DNA of 64,000 bases from Prorocentrum cordatum (GCA_963575745.1 CAUYUJ010019937.1:555562-619561); one strand, 5' to 3'. Counted from the first letter of the stretch, positions 51,655 to 62,131 are shown. Program-made: numbers and translations. The notes: generated from the letters alone by a model not told the origin.

Positions 51655-51680
51655 GTGGTGGTGATGATGATGGTGGTGAG
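51488..51680. repeat. (GAT)n microsatellite
   Basis: GATGATGAT with GGT interruptions. Confidence 0.95.
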
Positions 51681-51882
51681 AACCCCAGATCGCAACTTCG
51701 ATTTGACGCTTTCCCCCCGCGATGAAAGCCAATAGTAAACGAAACAACAACAAAAAACACATCGGCTTTGCCGTCCCTTTTCCCCGACCAGATCTGTAGT
51801 GGCCGGGGATAGTAAACCCGCGGCTATCGGCTTCCCAGGCAGAGCGGTATTTTTTGAACGCCAGCCTCGGATCTCCGCCCGT

Positions 51883-51914
<32 letters not shown>

Positions 51915-51929
51915 TCGCCGCCAATGGGC

Positions 51930-52211
51930 TCGAAACTCGAGATTCGAGGTGTTCGGGCGCTCGGGAATCGTGTTCAAGCAGCTGGGGGGACGCTGTCCCG
52001 GCCACGGCTGAGTTCCCGTTGGAATTCTGGGCAGGACGCGCCCGAGTTGGAGTTTCAGGGGTGGGCTTTCGGGGCCGCCTTCGCCTGGACGGCGGCGCCA
52101 CCGCCGCCGTCGCAGCTCGTCGCCGCCGCCCTCTTCGCCTTCATTGCCCTTCCTGGGCCTTCGGGAGCCCCCAGTCAGGGGCAACACGGGAGAACCGCTG
52201 GACGTTGTTGA
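51930..52211 (+). CDS. Weak exon candidate
   Basis: Plus-strand frame of about 94 codons (SRWNSGQDAPELEFQGWAFG, then a hydrophobic QLVAAALFAFIALPGPSG that could be one membrane segment). The reverse strand is also open over the same bases. No family recognised. Confidence 0.2.
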   Translation, partial: SKLEIRGVRALGNRVQAAGGTLSRPRLSSRWNSGQDAPELEFQGWAFGAAFAWTAAPPPPSQLVAAALFAFIALPGPSGAPSQGQHGRTAGRC

Positions 52212-52339
52212 TGATGTTGTTTTTGCTGTTTTACGATGCCCGGATCTGAGATTTCGTCGATGCTGGTCTTTCCGCATCTCCTGCGCTGAGAGCCAGGCTA
52301 ACCCCCAAGGGTCTTTGCACCCCCCCCCCGTAAATACGT

Positions 52340-52404
52340 AGTTAGCAGTGTTAGTGTTATTAGTGTTGTTAGTCGTAGCGTTATTATTATTATTATGATT
52401 ATTC

Positions 52405-52444
<40 letters not shown>

Positions 52445-52463
52445 CAGTAGCAGTAGCAGTAGC

Positions 52464-52495
<32 letters not shown>

Positions 52496-52785
52496 CAGTA
52501 GTAGTAGTAGTAGTAGTCGTCGTAGTAGTAGTCGTAGCAGTAGTAGTTGTAGTAGTAGGATAAATAGTATTATGATGAGTATGACTGGTTATTATGATTA
52601 TTGTGGGTATTATGATGTCACTATTAGTATTGTAGGCATTTTCGTTCTTAGTATTATCAGGATTCTTATTATTTGTCATATTAGTATGCTTATTACCTTT
52701 ATTATCACAACCATTATTACTATAATTACGATTCGTATGAATATTCGTAGTACTTTTACTACCACTATTATGTATACTGTTATTA
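52340..52785. repeat. (TAG)n / (TAT)n degenerate triplets
   Basis: TAGCAG and TAG at 52400-52560, then AT-rich degenerate triplets to 52785. Confidence 0.85.
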
Positions 52786-52813
52786 ATCCTCCTCCTCTTT
52801 TTTGTTCCTCCTT

Positions 52814-52828
52814 CCGTTTTGGCTCAAA
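52814..52828 (+). other. Possible spliced-leader relic
   Basis: CCGTTTTGGCTCAAA resembles the 3' two thirds of the dinoflagellate spliced leader (known to end CCATTTTGGCTCAAG); 13 of 15 positions match. It lies 8 bp before the ATG at 52836 and 51 bp before the ATG of the frame described next. Relic leaders are known from mRNAs that were reverse-transcribed back into dinoflagellate genomes. A 15-bp partial match could be chance. Confidence 0.35.
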
Positions 52829-52878
52829 CGTTTGCATGGCGTCGTCCCGTGGTCGCTCGGCGTCGGAACGGCCGCGGC

Positions 52879-53440
52879 ATGGCGCCCAGTTGGGTTTGCG
52901 CGGCTCCGCCCGCCGCTGCCGCGTTCCTGGAAGCGGCCGTGCGGGTTGCCGTCGCTGGGGGGGTGCCGTGTCGCCCCGTGGTCGCAGTGGCCAGGTCCGC
53001 CGTTTCCAAAGCGCTGTTCCAGCTCGTCGAAACGCCACCTGAACGGTTTGCCGTTGGTGCAGATGCTGGCGCATCTCCTGATCAGCATCCTCGTCCTGGC
53101 CGCTATGGTGCGGATGCGCCCGATCCTGCGGTTCGCGCCGCACGGCGTTTGCACCGCCGCCAGCGCCGCGGCCCCCGTCTTGGTGGAGGCTGGAGCTACG
53201 GCGGCGGCTGGGGATGCAGGCGCGGGCCTCGTGGTCGTGCAGGCGGCGGCGGCGGCTGCCGACTCCGCCGACGACGGGATGTCCGATCACGAGTGGGCCG
53301 ACGGCCTGCGTGCTTGGGCTGTCACGGCTGGAGCGGGCAGTCCGTTGTCGGCGGAGGATGCTGCTGGCCGTGACGTCGGCGGTGCGGCGGCGCATGCTGC
53401 TGGCGCTGGCGCTGGGGCGGCCGCCGAGAGGGAAACCTAA
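52879..53440 (+). pseudogene. Candidate Ala-rich gene with one frameshift
   Basis: From the ATG at 52879 one frame gives an Ala/Val-rich protein (APPAAAAFLEAAVRVAVAGG, then VARSAVSKALFQLVETPPER) to about 53060. From about 53055 another frame continues in the same style: a hydrophobic MLAHLLISILVLAAMV that could span a membrane, then VCTAASAAAPVLVEAGATAA, an acidic DSADDGMSDHEW, and a TAA at 53438. The change of frame near 53050-53065 suggests decay, a sequencing indel, or an unseen intron. No family recognised. A spliced-leader-like string lies upstream, so a retroposed gene copy is possible. The minus strand is also open over part of the region. Confidence 0.35.
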
Positions 53441-53625
53441 AACGACGACGCCCTGTGGGCGATCTCGGCCGCGAAGCCATGTCTTTTGGGCATGCGCGTG
53501 AGAGAAGAATGTATTGCGCTTCTCGGCAGACACGGTTGCGTCTTCTGAAAACAAAAGCAGGGGCAGGAAGGAGAGCAGGCACAGGAGGCAGGGAAAAGGG
53601 TGGAGCACGACAGCGATTAGCATTG

Positions 53626-53812
53626 AGTCGGGTATGTCCCTCTACATGCGGAGCGTACACCAATTGTCAAACATTGGATAACCGTTTGGCAAACAATAAT
53701 ATGGGGACGATGCTCAGACTATGTTCTTTTTTTCAAACCAAAAAAACGGACACGTTTGATTATATGCTTGTTCTTTCTTCCAACATCTGACTGTAGGGGG
53801 ACATGGCCGGAT
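53626..53812. mobile_element. Family E element, copy 6
   Basis: Left GTCGGGTATGTCCCTCTACA; right GACTGTAGGGGGACATGGCC. The interior is AT-rich with AATTGTCAAACATTGGATAA. Confidence 0.75.
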
Positions 53813-54595
53813 CAGCAGGAGAGGGCTCGGCGGGAAGAAACAAGTGGCATAATTTGACGTGCGCGTCGGGCGGGGCGGTTCGGGCGGGCACCGCAACTCA
53901 TATCCACACCGCGGAGCCCCACTTCAGGCACGCGCCTGGGGATAGTGAGTGACTGCGCGCCCCCCTCATTCTGATCTCGGCGAAGTGTCCAACCATATGC
54001 AAGCGTGCGTACCGCAAGGCAGGTGGGCCGAGGGTCAAGGCATTTCCTTACGGGCAAAGGGGCGTGTCTGGGGTGCGCCGAAAGGGGCGAGTGGCGCACG
54101 TGGACGCAAACAAGCTGGGGACAAAACGTGTGGGGGGTGCTCCGACATGGATGGGAACCGCCATTGCCGCACCGAAACGCGCGGGAGGTTCGCCCCGCGA
54201 TGGGCGGGGAACCGCGCGTGGACTCACAAACTGCGCCCTTGGGTGGAGCTCCTCCTCGTCCTCCTCCCCCTCCCCCTCCTTCTCCTCCTCCTCCTCCTCC
54301 TCCTCCCCAAGCCTCCTAGGTGGCTCCCCAGCGAGGCCCCGCGCTGCCGTTTCGCCCTGCGGCGGGCGCGGCGGGGCCCGCGATCGGGGGTCGCCCCCAG
54401 CGCCGAAGGCGCGAGGGAAGGAGGCGGATGGCCGATCGCTCGCGCGCGCCCACTGAATGGGGAAGGCGCCCCAGCAGCAGCCGCCGGCGCGCGTTGAGGC
54501 GCCTGCGCTAGGCAACGCGCAGGCGAACGGAGCTGGGCCTCGGCTGGCTGCTCTGCGGGCAATGGCAGCTTCCCGCGGGCGAGAAGTGGGCGGCG
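53813..54595. other. Unassigned GC-rich with TCC run
   Basis: CTCCTC run at 54247-54305. No gene supported; frames on both strands are Arg/Ala-rich. Confidence 0.4.
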
Positions 54596-54599
54596 AGGG

Positions 54600-55610
54600 T
54601 GGGGCCCGACGCTGTCCGCTACAGCTCTGAGATCGGAGCGCGCGAGGAAGGGGAGGCAGCTAAAGAGCCGCGGTGGGGCCTACAGTGGGTGCAGGACTGC
54701 GCGGACGGGCAGCGGCAGAGCGATGGGCAGCGGCGGCCTCGCGAGGGCGGAGACGGTGGGCGCGGAGGGGGCGGGCAGTGGCAACGCGGGGAGCGTGGAG
54801 AGCGCGCGTGCGAGAATTGCGAGCAGTGGCAGCTTCCAGGCGCCGCCAGCTACGACGCGGAGGCGGCGGCCCGCCGCCGCGAGCGCAAGCGAGGGGAAGG
54901 CGCAGGACGAGCCCACCGTCATCAGCTACAGCGCTGGGATCAGGACGATCAGGGCGGGCCATGCGGCTGCGAGGAGGTCGGGCAGTGGCAGCGACGCGCG
55001 GGGAGCTCGTGGGAGAAGAACGGGCAAGAGGCAAAGCTGGAGCCCAACTATTCTAGCAACATTATTGGGTACTGCGAGTGCGAGAAGTGGGAGGCGGCTG
55101 CAAACGCCATCGGCTGCAGCGCGGGGGTCAGGGTGCGCGAGAAGGGCGGGCAGTGGCAGCGCCGGGAAGGCGACGACTGCGCGCGCGAAGAGGGCGGGCA
55201 GTGGCAACCGCGCGCGGACGGGCAGCGGCAGCCTCAGGCGGGCGGCAGCGGCAGCCTCGAGTGGGCGGGCAGCGGCAGCATCGCACGGGCGGGCAGTGGC
55301 AGCTCCAGGGGGGCGGATTGCGAGAAAAGACGGGCAGCGGCAGCCTCAATGGGACCATGGCCGCGCGAGCGAGAAGGGCGGGCAGCGGCGACCGCGCGCG
55401 GGCAGGATGCGGCGGCGCCAAGCGGGCGGGCCAGGCGGCGGCGAGGAGGTCGGGCAGGGACAGAGTCGCGAGGGGAGTTCGTGAGAAGAACGGGTTGGGG
55501 GCGAAGCTGGGGCCCAACAGCGCTAGCCGCGCTGGGAACAGCGCGCGCGTGAAGCGGGGGGGTGGGCGGGGCGACAGCCCGACGCCATCGGCTACAGCGC
55601 TGGCGCCAAG
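54600..55610 (+). repeat. Family M: GC-rich GGGCGGGCAGTGGCAGC repeats
   Basis: Irregular units with GCGGGCAG(T/C)GGCAGC every 20-60 bp and GCTACAGCGCTGG at about 54927 and 55588. A block of about 160 bp beginning GGCTGCGAGGAGGTCGGGCA (54964) recurs at about 55436. All six frames are largely open because of GC content; no gene is called. Confidence 0.65.
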
Positions 55611-56460
55611 CAGGTGGCCGAGGGCTGGCTCGCCCAGCCACGCGGCGAGGGCGGGCGCGCATGGGCGACGCGGCGGTCCAGCTCGAGTGCGACGGCGTCG
55701 CCTTAGAGCTAGTCGAATGGCGCGTGGGCCCCCGCCGCTTCAGGCGGCCCCCCCCCGCGAAAGGCGAAGCGGTCTTCCTCGCGACGCAGCGCGGCGAGGC
55801 GGGCGGGCAGAGGCAGCGAGCAGCGCGAGAAGCTCCAGGAGGGAGCGGGCGCGAGAAGCTCCAGGAAGGAGCGGGCGCGAGAAGCTCGAGGAGGGGGCGC
55901 GCGAGAAGCTTGGGGGGCGAGTGGGCCCAAGGCCCTTTCTGCGCCGCCCACTCGGGCGGCGCCCTGGGCCGGGGGGGGCCGGCAGGCAGGGGGCGCCGCC
56001 GAGCGCCGCGCGCCCTGGGGGGCCCGCTGAGTCAGCGGGCGAACCCGGGGGGGCGGCCGGAGGCCGAGCGCGAGGCCCGCGACGCTTTCGGGCGAGTGCG
56101 GCCGCGCGGACGCGGCAGGGGGCCGCCCGCCGACGGTGGCGCCGCTCCTCGCCCGCCTGAGGGCGGCGCCCCATTTGCCAGGGGCCGAGGAGCCCGTGCT
56201 CCGCGCGGCCGAGGCAGCGCCCCCCCCCCCCATCCCCTCCCCCCCGCGCGATCCCAGTGGCCCCGGGAAGCGTCTTCGAAGTGTCTCTTCCTCCTTCCCC
56301 TCCTCCTCCTCCTCCTCCTCCTCCTCCTCCTCCTCCTCCCCCGCCCCCCTCCTCCTCTTGCTCCTCCTCCTCCTCCTTCCCCCCCCCCCTAGTCGGCGTT
56401 GGAGGCTCGGGCGCTTTGAGACCCGACGTGCAGTGGATTTTCCTGGCTCTTTCGCATGAC
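55611..56460. other. Unassigned GC-rich sequence
   Basis: Direct repeats GCGCGAGAAGCTCCAGGAGG / AAGCTCCAGGAAGGAGCGGG at 55825-55900, and a TCC run at 56296-56340. No gene supported. Confidence 0.4.
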
Positions 56461-56989
56461 TATCGCCCGGGCGCCAACGCGGGCCGGACAGATGGGTCGG
56501 GGGGGCGCGGTAGAAAGAAGAGCGCCGCAATCGCACCGCCCCCGATACGCGCATTGCTGGGACTGGTCTCTTGCGACCCATCGGCGGCGAGTGCCGCGAA
56601 TATGCTGGGAGAGGTTCGCAGTGCACTACTTGGGCTGGGTGCGATTGCGCTGACAGGCGCGCGCCAGCGGGCAGGGCCAGATCAGATGAAGAAAGCGAAT
56701 CATAGACACCACGCGGCACAGCAGTTAGGGGCAAAGAAGGGGGTGGCTCACCAGAGCACGCGGCTCGACGTTCTCGGTGCCCAACGAGATGATACACGGC
56801 AAAGCTTCCCACGCGCAGCGCGCGCCACCTGCGCCGCTGCATGGCGGGGCAGCGGGGGCGAGACTGCGCGCGTGGGCTTACGACGTCAATATTCGCCACC
56901 TCCGCAGAAAAAAAGGGTGCGCAGACAATGGGTTGATACCAAACATACGAAGTGGGCGGAAGAAAAGTGCGACGACACAGGCGGCATAT

Positions 56990-57520
56990 TTACTATCATA
57001 GCGAGAGGGGACATCAACGGTCAACTGGGCGCGCGCAGAGCAGTGGGTCGGTGGCGCGCAGACGCGGCCCAGACAAGTGCGCAGCGCCATGGGGGCCAGC
57101 GGCTACAGAGTTGGAGAACGACAACGGTGCAGCTTTCAGGGGGCTTTGTGTCCACGGCCTACTGTCAATGCTCACCGCCACCTTCGATTGTGGACCAACT
57201 TACGACTGCGCCACCAGCGACGAGATGGGGGGTGGCAAGGTCGATCAAATTGCGACGCCAACGGGGGGCTGACCGCTCGTTCGAAGATGTGCTGCGTTGG
57301 GAGGAGTGACAACACAAGCTGCAGCAAATCCAAGCGAGGGGGCGTCGGGGCTACATTCCAATGGGCATCTACATCGAACTGCAGACCAATTCCACTTTTC
57401 GGGCAGGCGCAGATCGCAGCGGGGAGACAGATATGCGGATTGCCATGCGCTGGTGGAGCGCCTGAGGGAAGGACGGTTGGGAGCGAAATTCTTAGAATTT
57501 CGATCGCCGTTTTGAGACAT
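56990..57520 (+). pseudogene. Decayed LINE endonuclease domain
   Basis: Pieces of an AP-type endonuclease of a non-LTR retrotransposon appear in order but in different frames: IIARGDINGQLG (the G-D-x-N block) at about 56996-57034; then NDNGAAFRGLCVHGLLSML, CGPTYDCATS and GGGKVDQIATPTG (in place of R-I-D-Y-I) at about 57117-57270; then YIPMGIYIELQTNS (in place of the D-H-x-P block, with the Asp-His lost) at about 57351-57395; then ALVERLREGRLGAKFLEF at about 57448-57505. At least two frame changes and a lost catalytic His mean it is not functional as read. It is a diverged relative of the 47.2-kb fragment. Confidence 0.5.
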
Positions 57521-57539
57521 TGCGCCCCTGCAGCCAACA

Positions 57540-57700
57540 GAAGCATGGGCGAGGTCATCTCGGAGTGCGACGCAGGCAGCGCAGCGGAGCCTCCACGGGA
57601 AGCATTAGCGAGGTCATCTCGGTGTGCGTCCCACGAGGGATCCACCGAGCATCCAGGAATAACATTGGCGAGGTCACCTCGGCGCGCAAACCCTGGAGAT
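57540..57700 (+). repeat. Three tandem copies of a GCGAGGTCATCTCGG motif (family L)
   Basis: GGCGAGGTCATCTCGGAGTG at 57547, AGCGAGGTCATCTCGGTGTG at about 57608, GGCGAGGTCACCTCGGCGCG at about 57669; spacing about 61 bp. Variants recur at 59488, 59516, 61824, 62482 and 63930. Confidence 0.75.
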
Positions 57701-57884
57701 CAAAAGGCGGAGGAAGAGCGGGGATAGCTTCGGGGCCGACCCAGAGCAGATCAGACGTGGAAGACACGGGGCGGTGCAGGGTGAAAAGGACTACCAGAAG
57801 CATTCCCAGTCGAGAAGAAGCATGAGGACGAAGGAGTAGCAGCCGTCCAGTTACTGGGGCATCCCCTACAAGCAGAAAAGAGGT

Positions 57885-58245
57885 TGTTGAGAGTGGACAT
57901 GGTGGAGTCAGACTCGCAGGACAGATTGCAGGACATCAATAAAAACAATAACAAAGTAAACAATGCGCTGCGGAAGCGCATGACATGTTTAGAAGCCGAA
58001 AGGAAGAAGAGGCCGGCAGAGGAGGCGCGGAGGGCATGCGAGAACAACAATTTCAGCGAGATGCACAGGCTGAGGGTAGACGATCAGAGGAATGGAAGCG
58101 GACCGCTAAAGAGGTGCTGCTCCTCTGCGCGAACATCGTGGAGAGTCAGGGGAGCGGCGAAGAGAAGTGGGAGGGCACGCTCGCGCAGGGGGGCTTGCAG
58201 GCCCTATGGGCCCAGAAGTGCACGAGAAGGGGCACAGCGAGATGA
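57885..58245 (+). pseudogene. Coiled-coil-like coding remnant
   Basis: One frame reads a charged helical segment (VDMVESDSQDRLQDINKN, then LRKRMTCLEAERKKRPAEEA). From about 58040 a second frame continues (RDAQAEGRRSEEWKRTAKEV, LLLCANIVESQGSGEEKWEG) to a TGA at 58243. Both have the heptad-like pattern of a coiled coil. No family recognised; it could be an ORF1-type protein of the neighbouring retroelement, which is an inference from position only. Confidence 0.35.
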
Positions 58246-58257
58246 TCGCGGACAACA

Positions 58258-59648
58258 ATGCCGCTACCATTGGATGATGACATGATGGCGCAGGTAGAGA
58301 GGGACAAGGGGGACGTGCTGAAGTACTGCAGGAGAGCGGCAAAGAGGCTTGCTTGCCCCCCCCTTGTGTGTGCGTGCGCGTGCGCGGGGCGGGGCGGGGC
58401 GGGGCGGGGTGGGGGGGGGGGGCAGCGCAACTTGCCCGGGCGATGCCTGGCCCCGCGGTCAACAGGCAGGACCCTGAGCAGTTCTTTAAGGGGCTGGGGG
58501 GGGGGGGGGGCAGAAGTTTCGAGTGGCGGAGCTGCCCGAGGGCAAGGAGGACTTGGGCGCGCGCAGCCCACTCTACAAGTACAGGGTGGGCATGGCGATT
58601 ATATTGGAGTCGGAGGGCACGCAGGAAATGCGCTGGGCAAGACGGGAAGAGCTGGCGATGGAGAAGCGTTGGGGGCGCGCGAAAAAACACACACACACAC
58701 ACACACACACGTACCATTTGAGAAGAGACGAGAAAGTTGGGTTTGGGCCGACAGCGATGGAGGCAGACGGAAGCATAGAGCGCGGGAACAAGTTGGAGGA
58801 CATCCTCGCGAAGTGTCGCCAATCTCAGGCTACGCCGCAGAACTGGCACAGATCGTTTGAATTCGCCGCAGAGAAAAGCAACGCCGCGCAGGGGATAGGA
58901 GGGCAGAGAGTTATGCATGCTCACTGCTTTATGGGAATGTTTTTTTTTTCCACAAGGGCATTCCTTACGTTGGAAAAGCTCAGAAACACCCATGCTGGCC
59001 ACGAGGCGGGCTGCGACACAGGTCAGGGGAGAACGCTATTGCATGCGTCGGAGCAAAACAGTGGGGAGCAGGACAAGCAGGGGTAAGTACCACCGCCAGA
59101 AATTATGATTGCACCAACGCCATCGCGAGCGCGGAACTAAACCTCCTGCTGGCATCTGTTTACAATACATCAGAGGAAGAGGACGTGCCTTTCGCCGATG
59201 AGGCGACGAAATACACGTCGATGAGTGCGGAATGCGCCGATGACTGGCTACACGCGCTGACTACTCAGGGAGCGCAAGTGGGTTTTACCTTGTGCCCGCG
59301 GCAATTCAATGAGACATACATATTGTACGTGGGTCAGTGGCACCAGGAAGACAGCGCATGAGGCACTGGACCCAGCTGCAGACCAAGTGCACGACTTTTC
59401 GCTCATAGCGCCCATGGGCGACATCGCCAGGATCCACGCGGTGGTTCAGTCGGACCCACCCACCCAGGTGACCGGAGTCAGCGAGGAAATCTCGGAGCAC
59501 CAGGCAGTGTTTGGCGAGAGCGAAGTCATCTCGGCCCGCCCAGAAGCGCCTACTGGAAGGGTGGGTACTGTTCCAGGCGAGAAGGATAGCGGAGCATATC
59601 AACGCTACCACTGAGAGATTGAAGCGCAAGCTGGCGAAGGGAGGTTGA
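58258..59648 (+). pseudogene. Unidentified long coding region broken at homopolymer runs
   Basis: Coding-like sequence continues across at least four frame changes. Segments: MPLPLDDDMMAQVERDKG (58258-58350); KEDLGARSPLYKYRVGMAII to RVMHAHCFMGM (about 58545-58940); after a run of ten T (58940-58949), HKGIPYVGKAQKHPCW to AIASAELNLLLASVYNTS, KYTSMSAECADDWLHAL and FNETYILYVGQWH (58950-59361); EALDPAADQVHDFSLIAPMG to SEEISEHQAVFGES (about 59365-59560); and VLFQARRIAEHINATTERLK (about 59565-59648, stop TGA). The changes coincide with G runs (58410-58510), the T run and a GGGTGGG, so sequencing indels or decay are both possible. A CA repeat (58689-58711) lies in frame. No family recognised. Confidence 0.45.
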
Positions 59649-59649
59649 A

Positions 59650-60360
59650 GCCTGAACCCAGTCAAAACCAACCACCTGTGGTTTCCTTGCGAGGCCCAGG
59701 GCGAGATGTGATCACCCGACAGCTGCAAAGGGAGAAGCAGCTCAAGAGCACGGCCGATGAGGGAGCTGCGAATACTGGGCCCTTACCTGCCAGGGGATCA
59801 GGGCTACGCGGGGGGAATCAAGAGGAGATTTGAGGCTATGCAGATAGCCGAAAGGCAATGTGGATGCTGCTGGTCTTGAAATACAACTGAGAAAATACAG
59901 GAGACTATGTTCCAGGCGTTTGTATCAGTGGCGGGCCTTCGTGGGCTGGTGGCACTTGAATTAGAGCACCGCCACCATGGCGCGCTTGACAGTACTATTG
60001 CAATTCTATCGGGGCGAATGGTTGGAGGCAGTATGAGTTGGGCACAAGAGGTTGGCACGACCAGGTGCTACTCCTACGATGAGGCATGAAAATATTGAGT
60101 GCCCAGTGTTCCGCTACAGCGCTGGGTATAAGCAGACTACGCTGGCGCAGGCAATGGGCGAATCACCCAGAGGATTTCGGCATTGGAACTTCGAATGTGG
60201 GCCGCCTCGGCGAAGTTTGGAGATTGGGAAACGGGCTAGTATGTGAGATGTCCGTGCCTTGGGCAAAGCAGGTGGTCAGGGGTTCCCAGGCGCTGGCAGA
60301 GGTCGGCGAGGACGTGGCAGGCTGGCACCCTCAGAGGCAGTTGGATTTCTGAATTTTTCA
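59650..60360 (+). other. Coding-like remnants, unidentified
   Basis: A plus frame (MRELRILGPYLPGDQGYAGG, then IKRRFEAMQIAERQCG) at about 59756-59876 and another (FQAFVSVAGLRGLVALELEH) at 59907-60089 are non-repetitive. The first has the feel of the region after a LINE reverse transcriptase, but no diagnostic motif is present. GCTACAGCGCTGG at 60112 matches the M repeats. Confidence 0.3.
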
Positions 60361-60367
60361 GAAGGTC

Positions 60368-60634
60368 ATGAACGACTGCGAAGCGTGGATTGAAACAGAC
60401 CCCAGCATACTACGACATGCAGGGCGCACCGGGGAGACCGAGCTTCTAGAAATCGCGGTGGGAGAAGAGATGTTCGCTCAGGACTGGTGTGACTGGGGGG
60501 TGGGGGAAGAGGGGCAGGTGTGCGGAGCTAAATTCACTGCGGCGGCAGCGTTGGCAGCGCGCGGGAGAGTGGCGCGCCGTTGTCTGCTACTGGCCCCCAG
60601 CCTAGCGGTGACAAACTATTGTCGCGGTGCCTGA
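60368..60634 (+). CDS. Unidentified 88-residue frame
   Basis: ATG frame MNDCEAWIETDPSILRHAGR, then TELLEIAVGEEMFAQDWCDW, acidic and Trp-containing, then Ala-rich, ending at TGA 60632. Not low complexity except for the Ala stretch. No family recognised. Confidence 0.3.
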   Translation: MNDCEAWIETDPSILRHAGRTGETELLEIAVGEEMFAQDWCDWGVGEEGQVCGAKFTAAAALAARGRVARRCLLLAPSLAVTNYCRGA

Positions 60635-61814
60635 GCTCGTCCGCGACGAAAAAAAAAACACGACCGACCATGTCGCGAGGGCTGCGGAGAGTCACGGGAT
60701 TTGCGACAAAAACAAAAATTGTTGGAACCACCATGTCCAAGAGCCTCCTTCCCCAGGTTGCGCCCGCTGTGGCTTTCAGGCTCAATCGTTAGGGCATTTC
60801 CAGATGCGCGCGCGCCGCCGCCGGCCTGGCCCGCGCCGCGCGAAAGATACGGCGATTGCATCGCGGGAATTACCCCCGCCCAAAAGGGGGGCAGACGCGG
60901 AGATGGAAGGAGGACCGCAGCACTGCATGGGTGGCAAGGGCAAAGGCAATGACCAGGGGGCAACAGAAGGGACCGGCGCCAAGGCGGCAGGAAGCCCGCC
61001 CGCGGCCGCGGCCGCGGGAACGGGATGGGGCGGCAAGGGAGGGGGGGGGGCCGCAGACACCCCCGCCAGCAGCCACAAGCAACGGAGGATTACGAGGAGC
61101 AAGACCCCAGAGGATGCATCAATGGACTCCAGCGATTGGCCCTCCGCGCAGCGGCAGAGGAGGGATGCGAACCACATGGCCTCAGATTGCTTTCTCATGC
61201 CACTCTTCTACTGGGCGTTTCGGAAGTCGATGGCGGCAAGGTAGAACTACGGGAACCAGATCTGGGAGAGAGTCAAGGGGCACATGCTGGGACCGCTGGG
61301 CATCCACGCGGGGATGGCGCTTATGGAGGGCATCCAGAAGCTGGTGTCGGAATGGCAGTGCGCAGGCCCTACTGCAGTGGCGGCGTCGATTGACAGGGCG
61401 ATGGGCGCGCTGAACGACATGCTGAAGATGGTGGACAGGAACAGCGAGCACAGCCAGGCCATGGTCACAGAGATGGCCAGCATGTGCAAGGTCCGCGAGA
61501 GCCACGAGGCCCGTAACCGCAAGAACAGGAACCCGGACGCGGACGAGCAGCAGTTCTGGGAGGAGGGCCCCGGCAAGATCCAGATCGGAATCAACGAGAC
61601 GCCCAACTTCAGGGCAGTGCTACCGAGGGTCGCGAACGAAGAGACCATGGAAAAGCTGGACCAGTTCTCGGGCCACAACCTGAGGATGGCAATGGGAATG
61701 CTGGCAGTCTTCGTGGGAGGCAAGCAGCCCCAGTCGGCGGCGCCCAAATCGGAGTTGGTGAAGATGGTGGAACGGAGACTTCAGCGCCGGCGCCGCAGAG
61801 AAAGAAGAGAGTAG
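60627..61814 (+). pseudogene. 395-codon frame interrupted by a single TAG
   Basis: One reading frame runs from 60627 to 61814 with only one stop, TAG at 61242-61244. First part: four Cys and two His in SHGICDKNKNCWNHHVQ...CARCGFQ, a possible zinc-binding motif; then Gly/Ala-rich low complexity; then RITRSKTPEDASMDSSDW. After the TAG: NYGNQIWERVKGHMLGPLGI, a helical MGALNDMLKMVDRNSEHSQAM, RNRKNRNPDADEQQFWEEGP and AVFVGGKQPQSAAPKSELVK, ending in a basic tail and TAG at 61812. The first in-frame ATG is at 60903. No family recognised. The frame is followed 9 bp later by the GAGGTTATCTCGGAGTG motif. Readthrough, a sequencing error, or one inactivating mutation would each explain the TAG. Confidence 0.5.
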
Positions 61815-62131
61815 TTGCATGAGGGAGGTTATCTCGGAGTGTCAAAACCCAGGGCAGAGTTCGTGGCCGCGGCTGTCGCGGGCGAGCACCTTCACCGCAC
61901 CTCCGACGGCGTCGGCGTCGAGTCGTGAGGGGGCCGCCCTCGGGAGGCCCCATCCTGGGCAGTTGGGCATCGTTGGAGCGGCCAACAGCGGACAGGCGTA
62001 GAGGAAGAGACATATTTCAGATGATGAAAGGATTGCAGAGTCAAGCATCATGGACTGTGAACGCCCCCCTAAACTAGGACGTTGCGCCCCAGATGTAGGA
62101 TGCACGCACTGGCTCTAAAGTTGCGAACAGA

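Noticed and set aside
59306-59728. 140-codon minus-strand frame
   Set aside because: It lies opposite the plus-strand coding chain, which is supported by neighbouring segments and shares G/C third-position bias; the minus frame is more likely its shadow.
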